Assembly: GCF_001436755.1 (NCBI RefSeq)
Contig: NZ_AYZD01000011.1
Coordinates: 232,861-296,860, forward strand
Origin: Liquorilactobacillus aquaticus DSM 21051
GTDB lineage: Bacteria; Bacillota; Bacilli; Lactobacillales; Lactobacillaceae
DNA length: 64,000 nt
Reading direction: 5' to 3'
The notes under the pieces were generated by a model. That model searched no databases, was not told where the DNA came from, and saw nothing but the letters and a program-made list of their open reading frames with translations. Shown here one piece after another: positions 37,946 through 47,159 of this stretch. Numbering within the stretch: the stretch's first letter is position 1; each line of letters begins with the position of its first letter. Position numbers and translations under genes: made by a program.

Positions 37946-39027
37946 TTATCCATACCTCCATCCGGTGTTTTACGCTGCTTTTTACGCCAATTCTTAGCTA
38001 AAGCTGCTTCAAAAACATATTTAATTCCAACGAAGAAGATAATAGAGGCGATAACAATATCAACAATTTCACTAGGCGTATTGGAGTAAACTGAGATGCT
38101 TAATCCCCCGATTTGCAAAGCCGAAAAGAGCAAAGCTGCAAAAATAATCCCAATTGGATTCTCGGCCGCAAGCAAAGCAACAGCCATCCCGTTAAAACCG
38201 ACACTCGGAAGATTGTTAGATACAGAGATATTCTGAAAGTTCCCTAAACCATCAATAGCACCGCCTAAACCAGCGAGCAGGCCTGACACCAACATTGCGA
38301 CTACAATTGTTCTTTTCACATTAACACCCGCATATAGTGATGCTACTTCGTTTAAACCGACAGAACGAACCTCAAATCCTGAACGGGTTTTATTAAAATA
38401 TATCCAAATCACAAAAACTGTAATAAGTGCAATAAAAAATCCCCAGTTAAAAGTTGAATTATTTGTCAGTTTCTGCAAGAATTCCGTATTCAAGCTGGCT
38501 TTTTTTACAATATTGGGTGATGAGTCGCTTCCCTTGCTGGCCAGCCAGTTCTTAACTGCAAAGTTAATAAAATATAGTGCAATATAGTTTAGCATAATAG
38601 TCGTGATAACCTCACTAGTTCCAAAATATGCTCTTAAGAAACCCGCTATCAGAGACCATATTCCGCCCAAAAGAGCTCCACAAACCAAAGAACCTATAAT
38701 TAATAATACCGTGGGTAAGTTAGGAAAATTTAATGCGAAAACGATAGCGCCAAACCAGCCCATCAAGTATTGTCCTGGACCACCAATATTAAAAAAACCA
38801 GCCTTGCTTGAAACTGCAAAACCCAATGCTGTTAGTATCAAAGGGGTCATATTACGTAGTGTTTCACCCAGAGAGTAAATATCACCTAACGAACCGATAA
38901 ACAAATTTTGATAATTTTGTATTGGATCATAACCAAACATCAACATCAATATCGCTCCGATAATGAACCCAGCAGCAATTGAAATCAAAGGAACGGCTAA
39001 TCCTTTTAATGACCTACTATGTAGCAT
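37942..39027 (-). CDS. nupP: Nucleoside ABC importer permease (NupP-like)
   Basis: A 361-residue permease with SKAGFFNIGGPGQYLMG near residue 73, YFGTSEVITTIMLNYIA near 133 and RSVGLNEVASLYAGVNV near 215. These are the family's EAA-like and substrate-path motifs. It starts at the base after the ATPase stop. Confidence 0.93.
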   Translation of the reverse strand: MLHSRSLKGLAVPLISIAAGFIIGAILMLMFGYDPIQNYQNLFIGSLGDIYSLGETLRNMTPLILTALGFAVSSKAGFFNIGGPGQYLMGWFGAIVFALNFPNLPTVLLIIGSLVCGALLGGIWSLIAGFLRAYFGTSEVITTIMLNYIALYFINFAVKNWLASKGSDSSPNIVKKASLNTEFLQKLTNNSTFNWGFFIALITVFVIWIYFNKTRSGFEVRSVGLNEVASLYAGVNVKRTIVVAMLVSGLLAGLGGAIDGLGNFQNISVSNNLPSVGFNGMAVALLAAENPIGIIFAALLFSALQIGGLSISVYSNTPSEIVDIVIASIIFFVGIKYVFEAALAKNWRKKQRKTPDGGMDK

Positions 39028-40560
39028 CTAACTTATCTCTCCCATCTCTTCAGCTTGCTGTTTCCCAGCCATCAACATCCCCAACTCTTCACTAGAAGTA
39101 TCTCTAGGATCAATTTCTCCGACAATTTGCCCTTCATGCATTACAACAACACGGTCAGACAATTTTAAAATTTCTTCGAGTTCAAAACTTACAAGCAGAA
39201 CACCATGTCCTGCGTTGCGTTGTTCCATAATTTTTTCATGAATATATTCAATTGCTCCAATGTCAACTCCACGTGTTGGATTGGCTGCGATTAACAAATC
39301 TGGCTGAGCACTTATTTCGCGTGCAACGACCACTTTCTGCTGATTCCCACCAGAAAGATCCCCCACCAACTCCTTCTCACTTTGAGAACGAATGTCAAAC
39401 TGTTTGATCATCCTGCGTCCATCTTCATTAATTTTTTTATAGTTCAAAAAACCTTTATTGCTGATCGGCTTTTTGTAATATGATTTCAAAACTAGATTCT
39501 CAGAAATCGTCAATGGCAATATCAGGCCCACGTTTTGACGGTCTTCTGGGATGCAACTAATGCCTGCTTCAGCAATTTTGCGCGCACTCTGATGCTGAAT
39601 TTTTTTTCCGTTTAACATGATCGTGCCTGTTTTACATTTGCGTAAACCAGTAACAGCCTCGATCAACTCACTTTGCCCATTACCATCGACACCTGCAACA
39701 CCAACTATTTCACCCGAATGAACTGTTAAATCAAGATTTTTTATTTTAAGTTGTCCATGCGCTTCCACACTCAGTTTTTCGATCTTGAAAATATCTTTCT
39801 CTTGATTGACTTCTTTTTTATCTATCGCAAAATTAACTTTATGACCAACCATCATCTCTGCCAAAGCTGCTTCTTTAGTCTCAGCGACCCTGACAGAATC
39901 AATCACCTTCCCCATTCTAATAACAACACAACGGTCAGCAACTTCCTTAATTTCCTTAAGCTTGTGTGTAATAAAAATGATTGATTTGCCTTCTTCCGAC
40001 AAAGCATGCGTAATTTTCATCAATTGACTTATTTCTTGTGGTGTTAATGCTGCTGTTGGTTCATCAAATATGAAAACATTAGCTTTGCGATATAATGCTT
40101 TCATTATTTCTACACGCTGCTGCATCCCAACTGTAATATCAGATACTTTTGCATTCAGATCTATTTCCAAATGATACTTACCAGCTAAAAATTCTATATC
40201 CTTCGCTGCCTTCTTATAATCTATACGTCCTGCCTTAAGAGGCTCATCACCTAGAATGATGTTTTCCAAGACAGAAAATGCAGGTATCAGCATAAAATGT
40301 TGATGGACCATTCCAATTCCCAATGCCTTTGCTTCACGTGGGTTTTCCATTTTTGCGGGCTTTCCATTGATTATGATCTCGCCGGAAGTCGGTTTCAGCA
40401 AACCTGACAACATCCCCATCAAAGTAGATTTTCCAGCCCCATTTTCACCAAGCAAGGCTAATATCTCGCCTTTTTTCAACTTTAATGAAATGTTATCGTT
40501 AGCTTTATAACTTCCAAATATTTTGGTGATATTTTTCATTTGAACAATGTCGTTTTCCAT
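39028..40560 (-). CDS. nupO: Nucleoside ABC importer ATPase, double domain (NupO-like)
   Basis: A 510-residue protein with two nucleotide-binding domains. The first has GENGAGKSTL near residue 37, and Walker B VFIFDEPTAAL near 157. The second has GVDGNGQSELI near 290, LSGGNQQK near 405 and a degenerate Walker B LLIAANPTRGVD. One canonical and one degenerate site are normal for this sugar/nucleoside class. It is separated from the binding-protein gene by a strong hairpin. Confidence 0.94.
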   Translation of the reverse strand: MENDIVQMKNITKIFGSYKANDNISLKLKKGEILALLGENGAGKSTLMGMLSGLLKPTSGEIIINGKPAKMENPREAKALGIGMVHQHFMLIPAFSVLENIILGDEPLKAGRIDYKKAAKDIEFLAGKYHLEIDLNAKVSDITVGMQQRVEIMKALYRKANVFIFDEPTAALTPQEISQLMKITHALSEEGKSIIFITHKLKEIKEVADRCVVIRMGKVIDSVRVAETKEAALAEMMVGHKVNFAIDKKEVNQEKDIFKIEKLSVEAHGQLKIKNLDLTVHSGEIVGVAGVDGNGQSELIEAVTGLRKCKTGTIMLNGKKIQHQSARKIAEAGISCIPEDRQNVGLILPLTISENLVLKSYYKKPISNKGFLNYKKINEDGRRMIKQFDIRSQSEKELVGDLSGGNQQKVVVAREISAQPDLLIAANPTRGVDIGAIEYIHEKIMEQRNAGHGVLLVSFELEEILKLSDRVVVMHEGQIVGEIDPRDTSSEELGMLMAGKQQAEEMGEIS

Positions 40561-40600
40561 CTCAGTTTCCTTTCTTTAGGACCGCTCACAAAAAGTAACA

Positions 40601-40641
40601 AAATGGTGAAGTATTGGTACGTTACCAATTCTTCACCATTT
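40601..40641 (-). terminator. Intercistronic hairpin between nupN and nupO
   Basis: AAATGGTGAAG and ATTGGTA pair with TACCAAT and CTTCACCATTT, one mismatch apart. The minus strand continues TTTTGTTACTTTTTG. It probably lowers ATPase and permease expression relative to the binding protein or protects that mRNA. Confidence 0.65.
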
Positions 40642-40683
40642 ATATATACTTAAGGTTAATCCGACATATTACTTCGAGTGTTT

Positions 40684-41715
40684 TTATTTAGGACTTACAG
40701 TAATCTGACCATTTTCAATTTTTTTCTCATATTGTTGAACTGACTTCCAAGCACTCGCAGACATATTATCATTGATAATTCCTACACCATTATCTTTCAA
40801 ATCATAAGTAACTGTTTTTCCACCAGGGAAATTGCCCTTTGCTGCTTGTTTAGATAAATCTTTTACGGCTGTACCAACTTTTTTAACTGCTGATGCTAAG
40901 GTCACATTACCGCCTTTATAGGCACCATCTGCTTTTTGATCCTGATCAACACCGACAACCCAGACTTTTTTACCATTCTTAGCTGCATTTTTAGCTGCGG
41001 TGAACACCCCTGCACCAGTCCCTCCAGCTGCATGGAAGATAACATCTTCATTGTTATTGAACATGGCAGTTGCCAAAGACTGACCTACATCCGCTTTTGT
41101 AAACGAACCTGCATATTTAACATCTACCTTAATCTTAGGATTAACGGCCTTGACACCTTGTTTGAATCCAGCTTCAAATGTTTTAATAACGTCACTTTGG
41201 ATACCACCCACGAAACCGACATGGCCAGTCTTGGTTGTTTCAGCCGCTGCAACTCCTGCCAAGAAAGAAGATTGCTCTGTCTTGAACGTCACTGAAGCCA
41301 CGTTCTTTCGGCCTTTTACTACAGAATCAATAATAGCAAAATTTATCTTAGGATTATCTTTTGCAGCTGAACTAATGGCATTATCCAGCTTGTAACCTAT
41401 TCCGAAAATAGTTGCATATTTAGCCTTAATCAGCTTATTGATATTAGGCAGAAAATCTGAGTCATCATTTGACTGTGCGTAGTTGTACCCATTGATTCCT
41501 TTTTTTAGGCCTTCGCTTTTTCCCCAGCTTTTCAAGCCTTCCCAAGCCGATTGATTAAAGGATTTATCATCAATTCCTCCACCATCAGTGACTAATGCTG
41601 CTGAATGTTTGGTGCCCTTGCTTGATGCAGAATTATTACCGCAACCTACAAGAAATGTTCCGACCATTAATGTTGCCGCTAGAACTGCCACTACTTTCTT
41701 CTTCAATGAATACAT
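40684..41715 (-). CDS. nupN: BMP-family nucleoside-binding lipoprotein
   Basis: A 343-residue lipoprotein (signal ending LVGCG, lipid Cys near residue 25) of the Med/BMP family, with GGIDDKSFNQSAWEG near 45, FAIIDSV, GHVGFVGG near 165 and WVVGVDQDQ near 250. It presents nucleosides to NupOPQ. The ATG at 41715 lies directly on GGGGG, so the TTG three codons later, at 41706, could be the true start. Confidence 0.93.
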   Translation of the reverse strand: MYSLKKKVVAVLAATLMVGTFLVGCGNNSASSKGTKHSAALVTDGGGIDDKSFNQSAWEGLKSWGKSEGLKKGINGYNYAQSNDDSDFLPNINKLIKAKYATIFGIGYKLDNAISSAAKDNPKINFAIIDSVVKGRKNVASVTFKTEQSSFLAGVAAAETTKTGHVGFVGGIQSDVIKTFEAGFKQGVKAVNPKIKVDVKYAGSFTKADVGQSLATAMFNNNEDVIFHAAGGTGAGVFTAAKNAAKNGKKVWVVGVDQDQKADGAYKGGNVTLASAVKKVGTAVKDLSKQAAKGNFPGGKTVTYDLKDNGVGIINDNMSASAWKSVQQYEKKIENGQITVSPK

Positions 41716-41744
41716 CCCCCAATTTTTGTCTTTCTATGTCGAGA

Positions 41745-41773
41745 AGTATACCTGTATCTTTTTGAAAAATCAA
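41745..41773 (-). promoter_or_regulatory. nupN promoter
   Basis: On the minus strand TTGATT (41768-41773) and TATACT (41745-41750) are 17 bases apart. Confidence 0.65.
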
Positions 41774-41799
41774 TATATTTTAAGCGCTATTCTAAAAAA

Positions 41800-41871
41800 C
41801 GTTCGCTTTTAAGAGTTTATAAACTTACATAAAATGTTATAAAGTCAATAAATACCCATTTTGACGAACGC
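41800..41871. promoter_or_regulatory. Paired inverted CGTTCG sites in the nupN/iunH divergon
   Basis: CGTTCGC (41800-41806) and CGAACGC (41865-41871) form an inverted pair about 60 bases apart. The second overlaps the -35 box of the iunH promoter and the first lies just upstream of the nupN -35. The CGAAC core resembles a PurR box half, so a shared purine-responsive regulator is possible. Confidence 0.45.
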
Positions 41872-41889
41872 TATCATTTTATGTATAAT
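41861..41889 (+). promoter_or_regulatory. Nucleoside hydrolase promoter
   Basis: TTGACG (41861-41866), 17 bases, TATAAT (41884-41889), about 57 bases before the start codon. Confidence 0.75.
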
Positions 41890-41945
41890 CTGAAATGTTA
41901 ATTTAGCTCATTGATTATATTCTTAATTCGGAAGGATCGCAAAAC

Positions 41946-42932
41946 ATGACAGAAAAAATTTATTTTAATCATGACGGAGGAGTCGATGATTTAATATCCC
42001 TCTTTCTATTGCTGCAAATGGATAACATCGAACTAATAGGGGTAGGTGTTGTTGATGCCGACAGTTATGTTGTCCCAGCAACTGAAGCAAGTCGTAAAAT
42101 TATCGATCGCTTTGGGCATGGGACTCAGCTCTCGGTCGCTGTCTCCAACTCACGCGCAGTGCATCCTTTTCCTAAGGAATGGCGTCTAGCAGCGTATTCA
42201 GAGAATTCGTTGCCGCTTCTAAATGAGAGCGGAAAAATAACTACTCCAGAAGCATCCGCACCTGCACACGTCGATCTTTTTAATAAACTGCAAAGAACTG
42301 CAGATCCGGTAACCCTGCTCTTTACTGGCCCCTTAACAGATCTTGCACGAGTCCTAAAGAGTGATCCTTCGATTGAAAAAAAGATCAAACGTCTTATTTG
42401 GATGGGCGGAACATTTTTAGAAAAAGGGAATGTTGCCGAACCAGATTGCGATGGAACACAAGAATGGAACTCTTTTTGGGATCCTGATGCTGTTAAGACT
42501 GTATTTAATTCTTCAGTACCAATTGACTTAGTCAGTCTTGAAAGTACAAATAATGTCCCTTTGACAAAAAAAATACGGCAAAGATGGGCCTCACAACGCC
42601 GTTACCCTGGTCTTGACTTCATTGGCAACAGTTATGCTTTTGTCCCTGAGTTAAATTTCTTTGAAACAAACTCGACGTACTATTTATGGGATGTTCTAAC
42701 GACCTGTTATCTCTTTGACCCAAGCATTGTTAAAACTAAAGAAATAAAATGTGATGTTAAACTTGGATTCCCTTCTGGCGGGCAGACCTTCTTAACTGAA
42801 ACTGGGCGTAAAGCAACTCTGGTATATGATGTAGACAGTACTAAATTTTTTGACTTAATAGATAGATTGGCTAAGGAAACTGAGCAACCGAGCTACCAAT
42901 CTCGTTTCTATTTTGATTCATTTTTGAATTGA
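41946..42932 (+). CDS. Nucleoside hydrolase, IunH family
   Basis: A 328-residue enzyme that splits nucleosides into base and ribose. The calcium-binding N-terminus reads NHDGGVDD instead of the more usual DTDPGxDD; LFTGPLTDLARVL near residue 120, WMGGTF near 147 and EWNSFWDPDA near 168 are as expected. Divergent transcription from the nucleoside importer shows the two work together in purine or pyrimidine salvage. The start follows GGAAGGA. Confidence 0.92.
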   Translation: MTEKIYFNHDGGVDDLISLFLLLQMDNIELIGVGVVDADSYVVPATEASRKIIDRFGHGTQLSVAVSNSRAVHPFPKEWRLAAYSENSLPLLNESGKITTPEASAPAHVDLFNKLQRTADPVTLLFTGPLTDLARVLKSDPSIEKKIKRLIWMGGTFLEKGNVAEPDCDGTQEWNSFWDPDAVKTVFNSSVPIDLVSLESTNNVPLTKKIRQRWASQRRYPGLDFIGNSYAFVPELNFFETNSTYYLWDVLTTCYLFDPSIVKTKEIKCDVKLGFPSGGQTFLTETGRKATLVYDVDSTKFFDLIDRLAKETEQPSYQSRFYFDSFLN

Positions 42933-42958
42933 GGTATAATAGTTAAAAGTAACTATTA
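42913..42958 (+). promoter_or_regulatory. Promoter and palindromic operator of the ArsR-type gene
   Basis: TTGATT (42913-42918), 16 bases, TATAAT (42935-42940), overlapped by the perfect inverted repeat TAATAGTTA-4-TAACTATTA (42937-42958). A repressor bound there would block transcription, so autoregulation is likely. Confidence 0.75.
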
Positions 42959-43010
42959 GATGAGGCTAGCTTCTGATAATGTTGCAAAAACATCTAAAAA
43001 GGTGAATCTG

Positions 43011-43343
43011 ATGGCAAAATCAACCGATGATATCCAATTACCAACAACAATTGAACTTGAAAAAAGTGTCCAGCTTTTCAAGGCTTTTGGTGACCAGACC
43101 CGCTATAAGATACTATTTTTACTTACCGAACGAAGTCTCTCAGTTAACGAAATCGCTAAAACAATTGGTATTTCACAGTCTGCAATTTCCCACCAATTAA
43201 AATTACTGCGTCAAACAGGTCTCGTTCGTGGCATACGTTCTGGTCAAAAAGTTAACTACCAATTATCGGATCGCCATATTATAACTATTTTTGAACAAGT
43301 AAGAGCACATGTAAGCGAAAAAAACACCAACTATAGCAACTAA
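43011..43343 (+). CDS. ArsR/SmtB-family repressor, CzrA-like zinc site
   Basis: A 110-residue winged-helix protein with SVNEIAKTIGISQSAISHQLKLL-type recognition helices. It has no cysteine. The last helix carries D-x-H-x10-H-x-x-E (DRH...HVSE), which matches the alpha-5 zinc/cobalt site of CzrA. The start was set at ATG 43011 behind AAAGGTGA; the frame from 42960 would begin inside the operator. No metal exporter is adjacent, so its other targets must lie elsewhere. Confidence 0.85.
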   Translation: MAKSTDDIQLPTTIELEKSVQLFKAFGDQTRYKILFLLTERSLSVNEIAKTIGISQSAISHQLKLLRQTGLVRGIRSGQKVNYQLSDRHIITIFEQVRAHVSEKNTNYSN

Positions 43344-43395
43344 AAAATGACTGGCTGAGGGGCGTCTAACAAAGACACCTCCCGTCAGTCATTTT
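43344..43395. terminator. Bidirectional terminator
   Basis: AAAATGACTG pairs with CAGTCATTTT, with further G-C pairs inside. It lies between the convergent ArsR-type and menE genes. Confidence 0.8.
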
Positions 43396-43528
43396 ATTTA
43401 TCAGGTTTTAAAAAGCTTGAATATGCGAAACTTTAACTGTAAATTTTTGCATCATTATTACCTGGGAAATGAAAAAAGTCATCACACTTTATGTTTTTTT
43501 GATACACAATTTTTTGCAGATCTGCTGC

Positions 43529-44980
43529 TTACCAGTTATTATTCTTTAAAAAATTCTTTCGTATCTCAGCATGCTTTAGTTTCCCATTAGCAGTTCGCGG
43601 GAGTTGATCTACCCTAATAAATTTTTGTGGAACTTTATAATGAGCTAAATGCTTTTTGCCGTATAGTTTCAGCATTGCATCGTCAAGTTCAAAATCAGTT
43701 TCAGGTTCGACAAAAGCATATGGAACCTGCCCCCATACTTTATCGGGTATTCCAATAACCGCTATTCCTTTTATCCCCGCTGCTTTAACATAGACGGCTT
43801 CGATTTCATTCGGAAAAACATTTTCGCCGCCCGAGATAAACATCTCATCCTTACGTCCCTTAATAAACAAAAACCCCTCATCATCGAACTGTCCGAGATC
43901 TCCGGTTCTAAACCAGCCATCTTGGGTTAACTTGTCATCAAAACTTACTTGATCATTCAAATATCCCTGCACAACATTCGGTGCTTTGACCTCAATTTCG
44001 CCTGTTTTACTTGCAATTCTTACCTGAACTGGAAAAAGTGGTTTACCGACCGAGCCAATTTTAGAGGGTGCATCGGCAAAATTCAGAGCCACAATCTGTG
44101 AACAAGTCTCTGTCAGCCCATACGATTGAATGACGTTGATTCCTCTTTCTTTACATCTATCAAGCGTCACTGCATCAATCGGTGCACCTCCTAACAAAAA
44201 AGCTCGAAAAAATGAATTATATCCTTCACTAGGATACAAATTCAAAAGCTGCTTAAGCATTACAGGGACAACTGACATCAAGCTGACAGGACTAGAGACA
44301 AGGATTTGAGTAATTTTTACAGGGTCAAAATGTGGTACAAGAACTACACTTGTCCCATATATAAGACTGCGCATCATTATTGATAATCCACTGATATGAA
44401 AAATAGGAACAGCGCATAACCATTGGTCATTGGGGTTGAGGCCCAAGTTAAATGCTGAACCGACTGCTGAAAAAAAATGATTACGAAATGTCTGTAAAAC
44501 TCCGTGCGGTTGCCCCGTCGTTCCTGAAGTATACATGACTGACGCAACTTCTTCATCCTTAAAAGATTGAATAATTGATGGCTCTTTTGGTAGAATTGCA
44601 TCCAATTCAGAAATAAGATAATAATGTGCGTTTTTCTTTACGTATCCTCCAAAACTTTTCTTTAGCACATCATCAACAAAAACTACCGAAACGTCAGCAT
44701 CTTCTCGCTGTCTCTCTACTTCTGAAAAAGCCAATCGACAATTCAGCAGAACGGGTTGCACACCTAACTGTTGCAGCGCAAGCACCATAAAATAACTCGC
44801 CGGTGTGTTCCCTGCAATCACTGCAACTCGTTTACCCAGTCTACCAGCGAATTTTGCTAATTTTCCTGCAGTTTTATGTACAACTACCTTAAGCTGTTTA
44901 AAATTCCACGTTTTTCCTTCATAGACTAAAGCCGTTCGATATGGAACCAATTCAGATTGTTTAATTAACCAATTCTCCAT
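43529..44980 (-). CDS. menE: 2-succinylbenzoate--CoA ligase
   Basis: A 483-residue adenylate-forming enzyme with VMYTSGTTGQPHGV near residue 148, SYGLTETCSQI near 290, WFRTGDLG near 355, GRKDEMFISGGENVFP near 375 and the C-terminal catalytic lysine in PRTANGKLKH. The size and order with menB identify MenE, which activates o-succinylbenzoate for menaquinone synthesis. It follows menB by 32 bases. Confidence 0.9.
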   Translation of the reverse strand: MENWLIKQSELVPYRTALVYEGKTWNFKQLKVVVHKTAGKLAKFAGRLGKRVAVIAGNTPASYFMVLALQQLGVQPVLLNCRLAFSEVERQREDADVSVVFVDDVLKKSFGGYVKKNAHYYLISELDAILPKEPSIIQSFKDEEVASVMYTSGTTGQPHGVLQTFRNHFFSAVGSAFNLGLNPNDQWLCAVPIFHISGLSIMMRSLIYGTSVVLVPHFDPVKITQILVSSPVSLMSVVPVMLKQLLNLYPSEGYNSFFRAFLLGGAPIDAVTLDRCKERGINVIQSYGLTETCSQIVALNFADAPSKIGSVGKPLFPVQVRIASKTGEIEVKAPNVVQGYLNDQVSFDDKLTQDGWFRTGDLGQFDDEGFLFIKGRKDEMFISGGENVFPNEIEAVYVKAAGIKGIAVIGIPDKVWGQVPYAFVEPETDFELDDAMLKLYGKKHLAHYKVPQKFIRVDQLPRTANGKLKHAEIRKNFLKNNNW

Positions 44981-45012
44981 TACATCGCTTCCTGCTGTCT
45001 TTTTATTTATTT

Positions 45013-45834
45013 TTAAGGAAATTTGGGAAATTTATTGAAGTCAGGCTGTCTTTTTTCATTAAACGCGTCGCGTCCCTCCTTAGCTTCATCAGTCGTATAA
45101 TAAAGCATAGTTGCATCTCCCGCAAATTGTTGCAGACCTGCGAGTCCATCCGTATCAGCATTCATTGCAGCTTTGATAAAACGAAGTGCTGTCGGTGATT
45201 TGGTCAGTAGCTCGTCACACCACTTCAGCGTTTCCGTCTCAACATCATCCAAAGGAACGACTTTATTAATCCAGTTCATTTCGAATGCTTCTTGGGCTGT
45301 ATACCAATGATTTAAAAACCAGACTTCTTTAGCACGTTTATGGCCAATAACACGTGCCAAATAACCTGATCCATAACCCGCATCAAAGCTGCCAACTTTT
45401 GGTCCTGTCTGACCAAACATAGCATTATCAGCAGCGATCGTTAGATCACAAACAAGCTGCAGAACATTGCCTCCTCCAACAGACCAACCTTTCACCATTG
45501 CAATGACGGGTTTAGGGATGATTCTGATCAGATGCTGAAGATCCAGAACATTCAAACGTGCAATCTTGTCTGGGCCTACATACCCGCCGTTACCACGGAC
45601 ACTCTGATCACCGCCTGAACTGAAAGCTTGATTACCTGCACCTGTTAAAATAATGACCCCGATCGTACTGTCATCACGGCAAACACTGAATGCCTCTATC
45701 AGTTCACTAATAGTAACTGGAGTAAATGCATTTCGCTTTGCAGGACGATTGATTGTCAATTTCGCAATTCTGCCTGTTCTTTCAAAAATAATCTCAGAAT
45801 ATTCTTTAATTTTTTTCCAGCTATGTTTTTCCAT
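45013..45834 (-). CDS. menB: 1,4-dihydroxy-2-naphthoyl-CoA synthase
   Basis: A 273-residue crotonase-family enzyme with [12 protein letters not shown] near residue 80, [16 protein letters not shown] near 118 and [14 protein letters not shown] near 150, which are MenB hallmarks. It closes the second ring of the menaquinone head group. The start is ATG 45834, nine bases behind AAAGGA. The other men genes are not in this window. Confidence 0.95.
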   Translation of the reverse strand: MEKHSWKKIKEYSEIIFERTGRIAKLTINRPAKRNAFTPVTISELIEAFSVCRDDSTIGVIILTGAGNQAFSSGGDQSVRGNGGYVGPDKIARLNVLDLQHLIRIIPKPVIAMVKGWSVGGGNVLQLVCDLTIAADNAMFGQTGPKVGSFDAGYGSGYLARVIGHKRAKEVWFLNHWYTAQEAFEMNWINKVVPLDDVETETLKWCDELLTKSPTALRFIKAAMNADTDGLAGLQQFAGDATMLYYTTDEAKEGRDAFNEKRQPDFNKFPKFP

Positions 45835-45889
45835 TACCACAGTTCCTTTCTGTTAAAATAAAGTTACAACCAAAATTGGAGGTCTGACC

Positions 45890-46258
45890 ATGAACTTGCT
45901 CGAGAACTTAAATATAAAAATTGAATGTCGCGGTGCCAGAAAAACCATCGTCTCCCTGAAAGTGAACGACAAAGTCAAACAGCCTTATGGCTTTGTTCAC
46001 GGAGGAATAAATACTGTACTCGCTGAAACTGCCGCCAGTATTGCAGCTAACTGTGCAGCCTCTGATAGACAGATTGCTATTGGAGTCAGTGTTAATACCA
46101 ATCACCTTGTCCCTATCACAGAAGGCTCTCTCAACGCTATCGCAAAGCCCATCCGCATTGGACGCGCCCTTCAGGTCTGGCGTGTTGAGACAATCCAATA
46201 CCCTAAAGAGATACTGAGCAGTATTAGCATTGTCACAACTAAATTTCATACTAAATAA
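45890..46258 (+). CDS. menI: Hotdog-fold thioesterase, probable DHNA-CoA hydrolase
   Basis: A 122-residue PaaI-type thioesterase with GFVHGGINTVLAETAAS, containing the catalytic Glu, near residue 34, and SVNTNHLVP near 67. It reads divergently from menB, 55 bases away. The neighbourhood suggests hydrolysis of 1,4-dihydroxy-2-naphthoyl-CoA, the step after MenB. The assignment rests on context. Confidence 0.75.
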   Translation: MNLLENLNIKIECRGARKTIVSLKVNDKVKQPYGFVHGGINTVLAETAASIAANCAASDRQIAIGVSVNTNHLVPITEGSLNAIAKPIRIGRALQVWRVETIQYPKEILSSISIVTTKFHTK

Positions 46259-46422
46259 GATAGAGTCCGGTAATTCGAAGGCTCTGATACCTAGAGCACA
46301 ACGTAATTTTACCACAGCACTATCTTTTTGGTTCTACTCACGCTCAAGCAGTAATAAGCATTTTTTTCAGTAAAACTCCTTATAGCTGTCAGCTAGTTTT
46401 GAGCGACACTTATAAAGATTTT

Positions 46423-47019
46423 TCATTCAAGTTTGCGAAACTCTGAACCACTTTCTTCCAGCTCTTGTTTGCTTCGTTCAAGAATCAGCATGAACATTTT
46501 CTCAATTTTTTCTGTGTTATGTCTCATTCCGCTGTGGATCCATTGTAAAATAATACCGATAACTCCATTCGTAACATATGCATAAAAATAATCGAATTGT
46601 ATATCTGTCAGCCATTTTATGCGTTGCATAAGAAACGGGCGGGTGGCTTCTTTTGCGCCATTGAAGATTTCTTCTAGTAGGGCATATCCGTTTCGCTTAT
46701 CTATAATGAACTTAACAATTTCTGGATCTGTATCTTTTAACACTTCAAAGATTGTCTTAAGTACTACACAGCTGTCCCCTCTAAATCTTTTTTTGATCAA
46801 ACACATGCTTCTTTCATACACTTCATCTTGCAAATGCTGCATTAGATTAGGCGGGTTACGATAATATCGATAAAATGTTCCTCGGTTGATGCCCGCATTA
46901 TGGCAGATATCAGTTACCGTTATCTCTTCCAGCTCTTTATGCTGTAACAGTTCAAGAAAACTTTCACGAATCGCTCTTTTCGTATAAAGAGTTCTTCGAT
47001 TATTTTTTTTCCCAGTCAA
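46423..47019 (-). CDS. TetR-family regulator
   Basis: A 198-residue regulator whose N-terminal HTH reads AIRESFLELL...ITVTDICHNAGINRGTFYRYY. The C-terminal half fits the TetR_C subgroup found with dihydroxyacetone kinase-type activators. Its target is not clear: neighbours are the men genes and a CPBP protease. Confidence 0.85.
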   Translation of the reverse strand: MTGKKNNRRTLYTKRAIRESFLELLQHKELEEITVTDICHNAGINRGTFYRYYRNPPNLMQHLQDEVYERSMCLIKKRFRGDSCVVLKTIFEVLKDTDPEIVKFIIDKRNGYALLEEIFNGAKEATRPFLMQRIKWLTDIQFDYFYAYVTNGVIGIILQWIHSGMRHNTEKIEKMFMLILERSKQELEESGSEFRKLE

Positions 47020-47159
47020 AATATCACTCCATCATTCATTCTTTTATCTTGTAACAGCATAATTCAGTTCATTTCCAATGAAATTCTAGATAACTTCTGA
47101 AAACTCTCATTAGTAAAACCTTCCAAAAACGAAACGTGTCAAGCGTACCAGCAGCCAAT

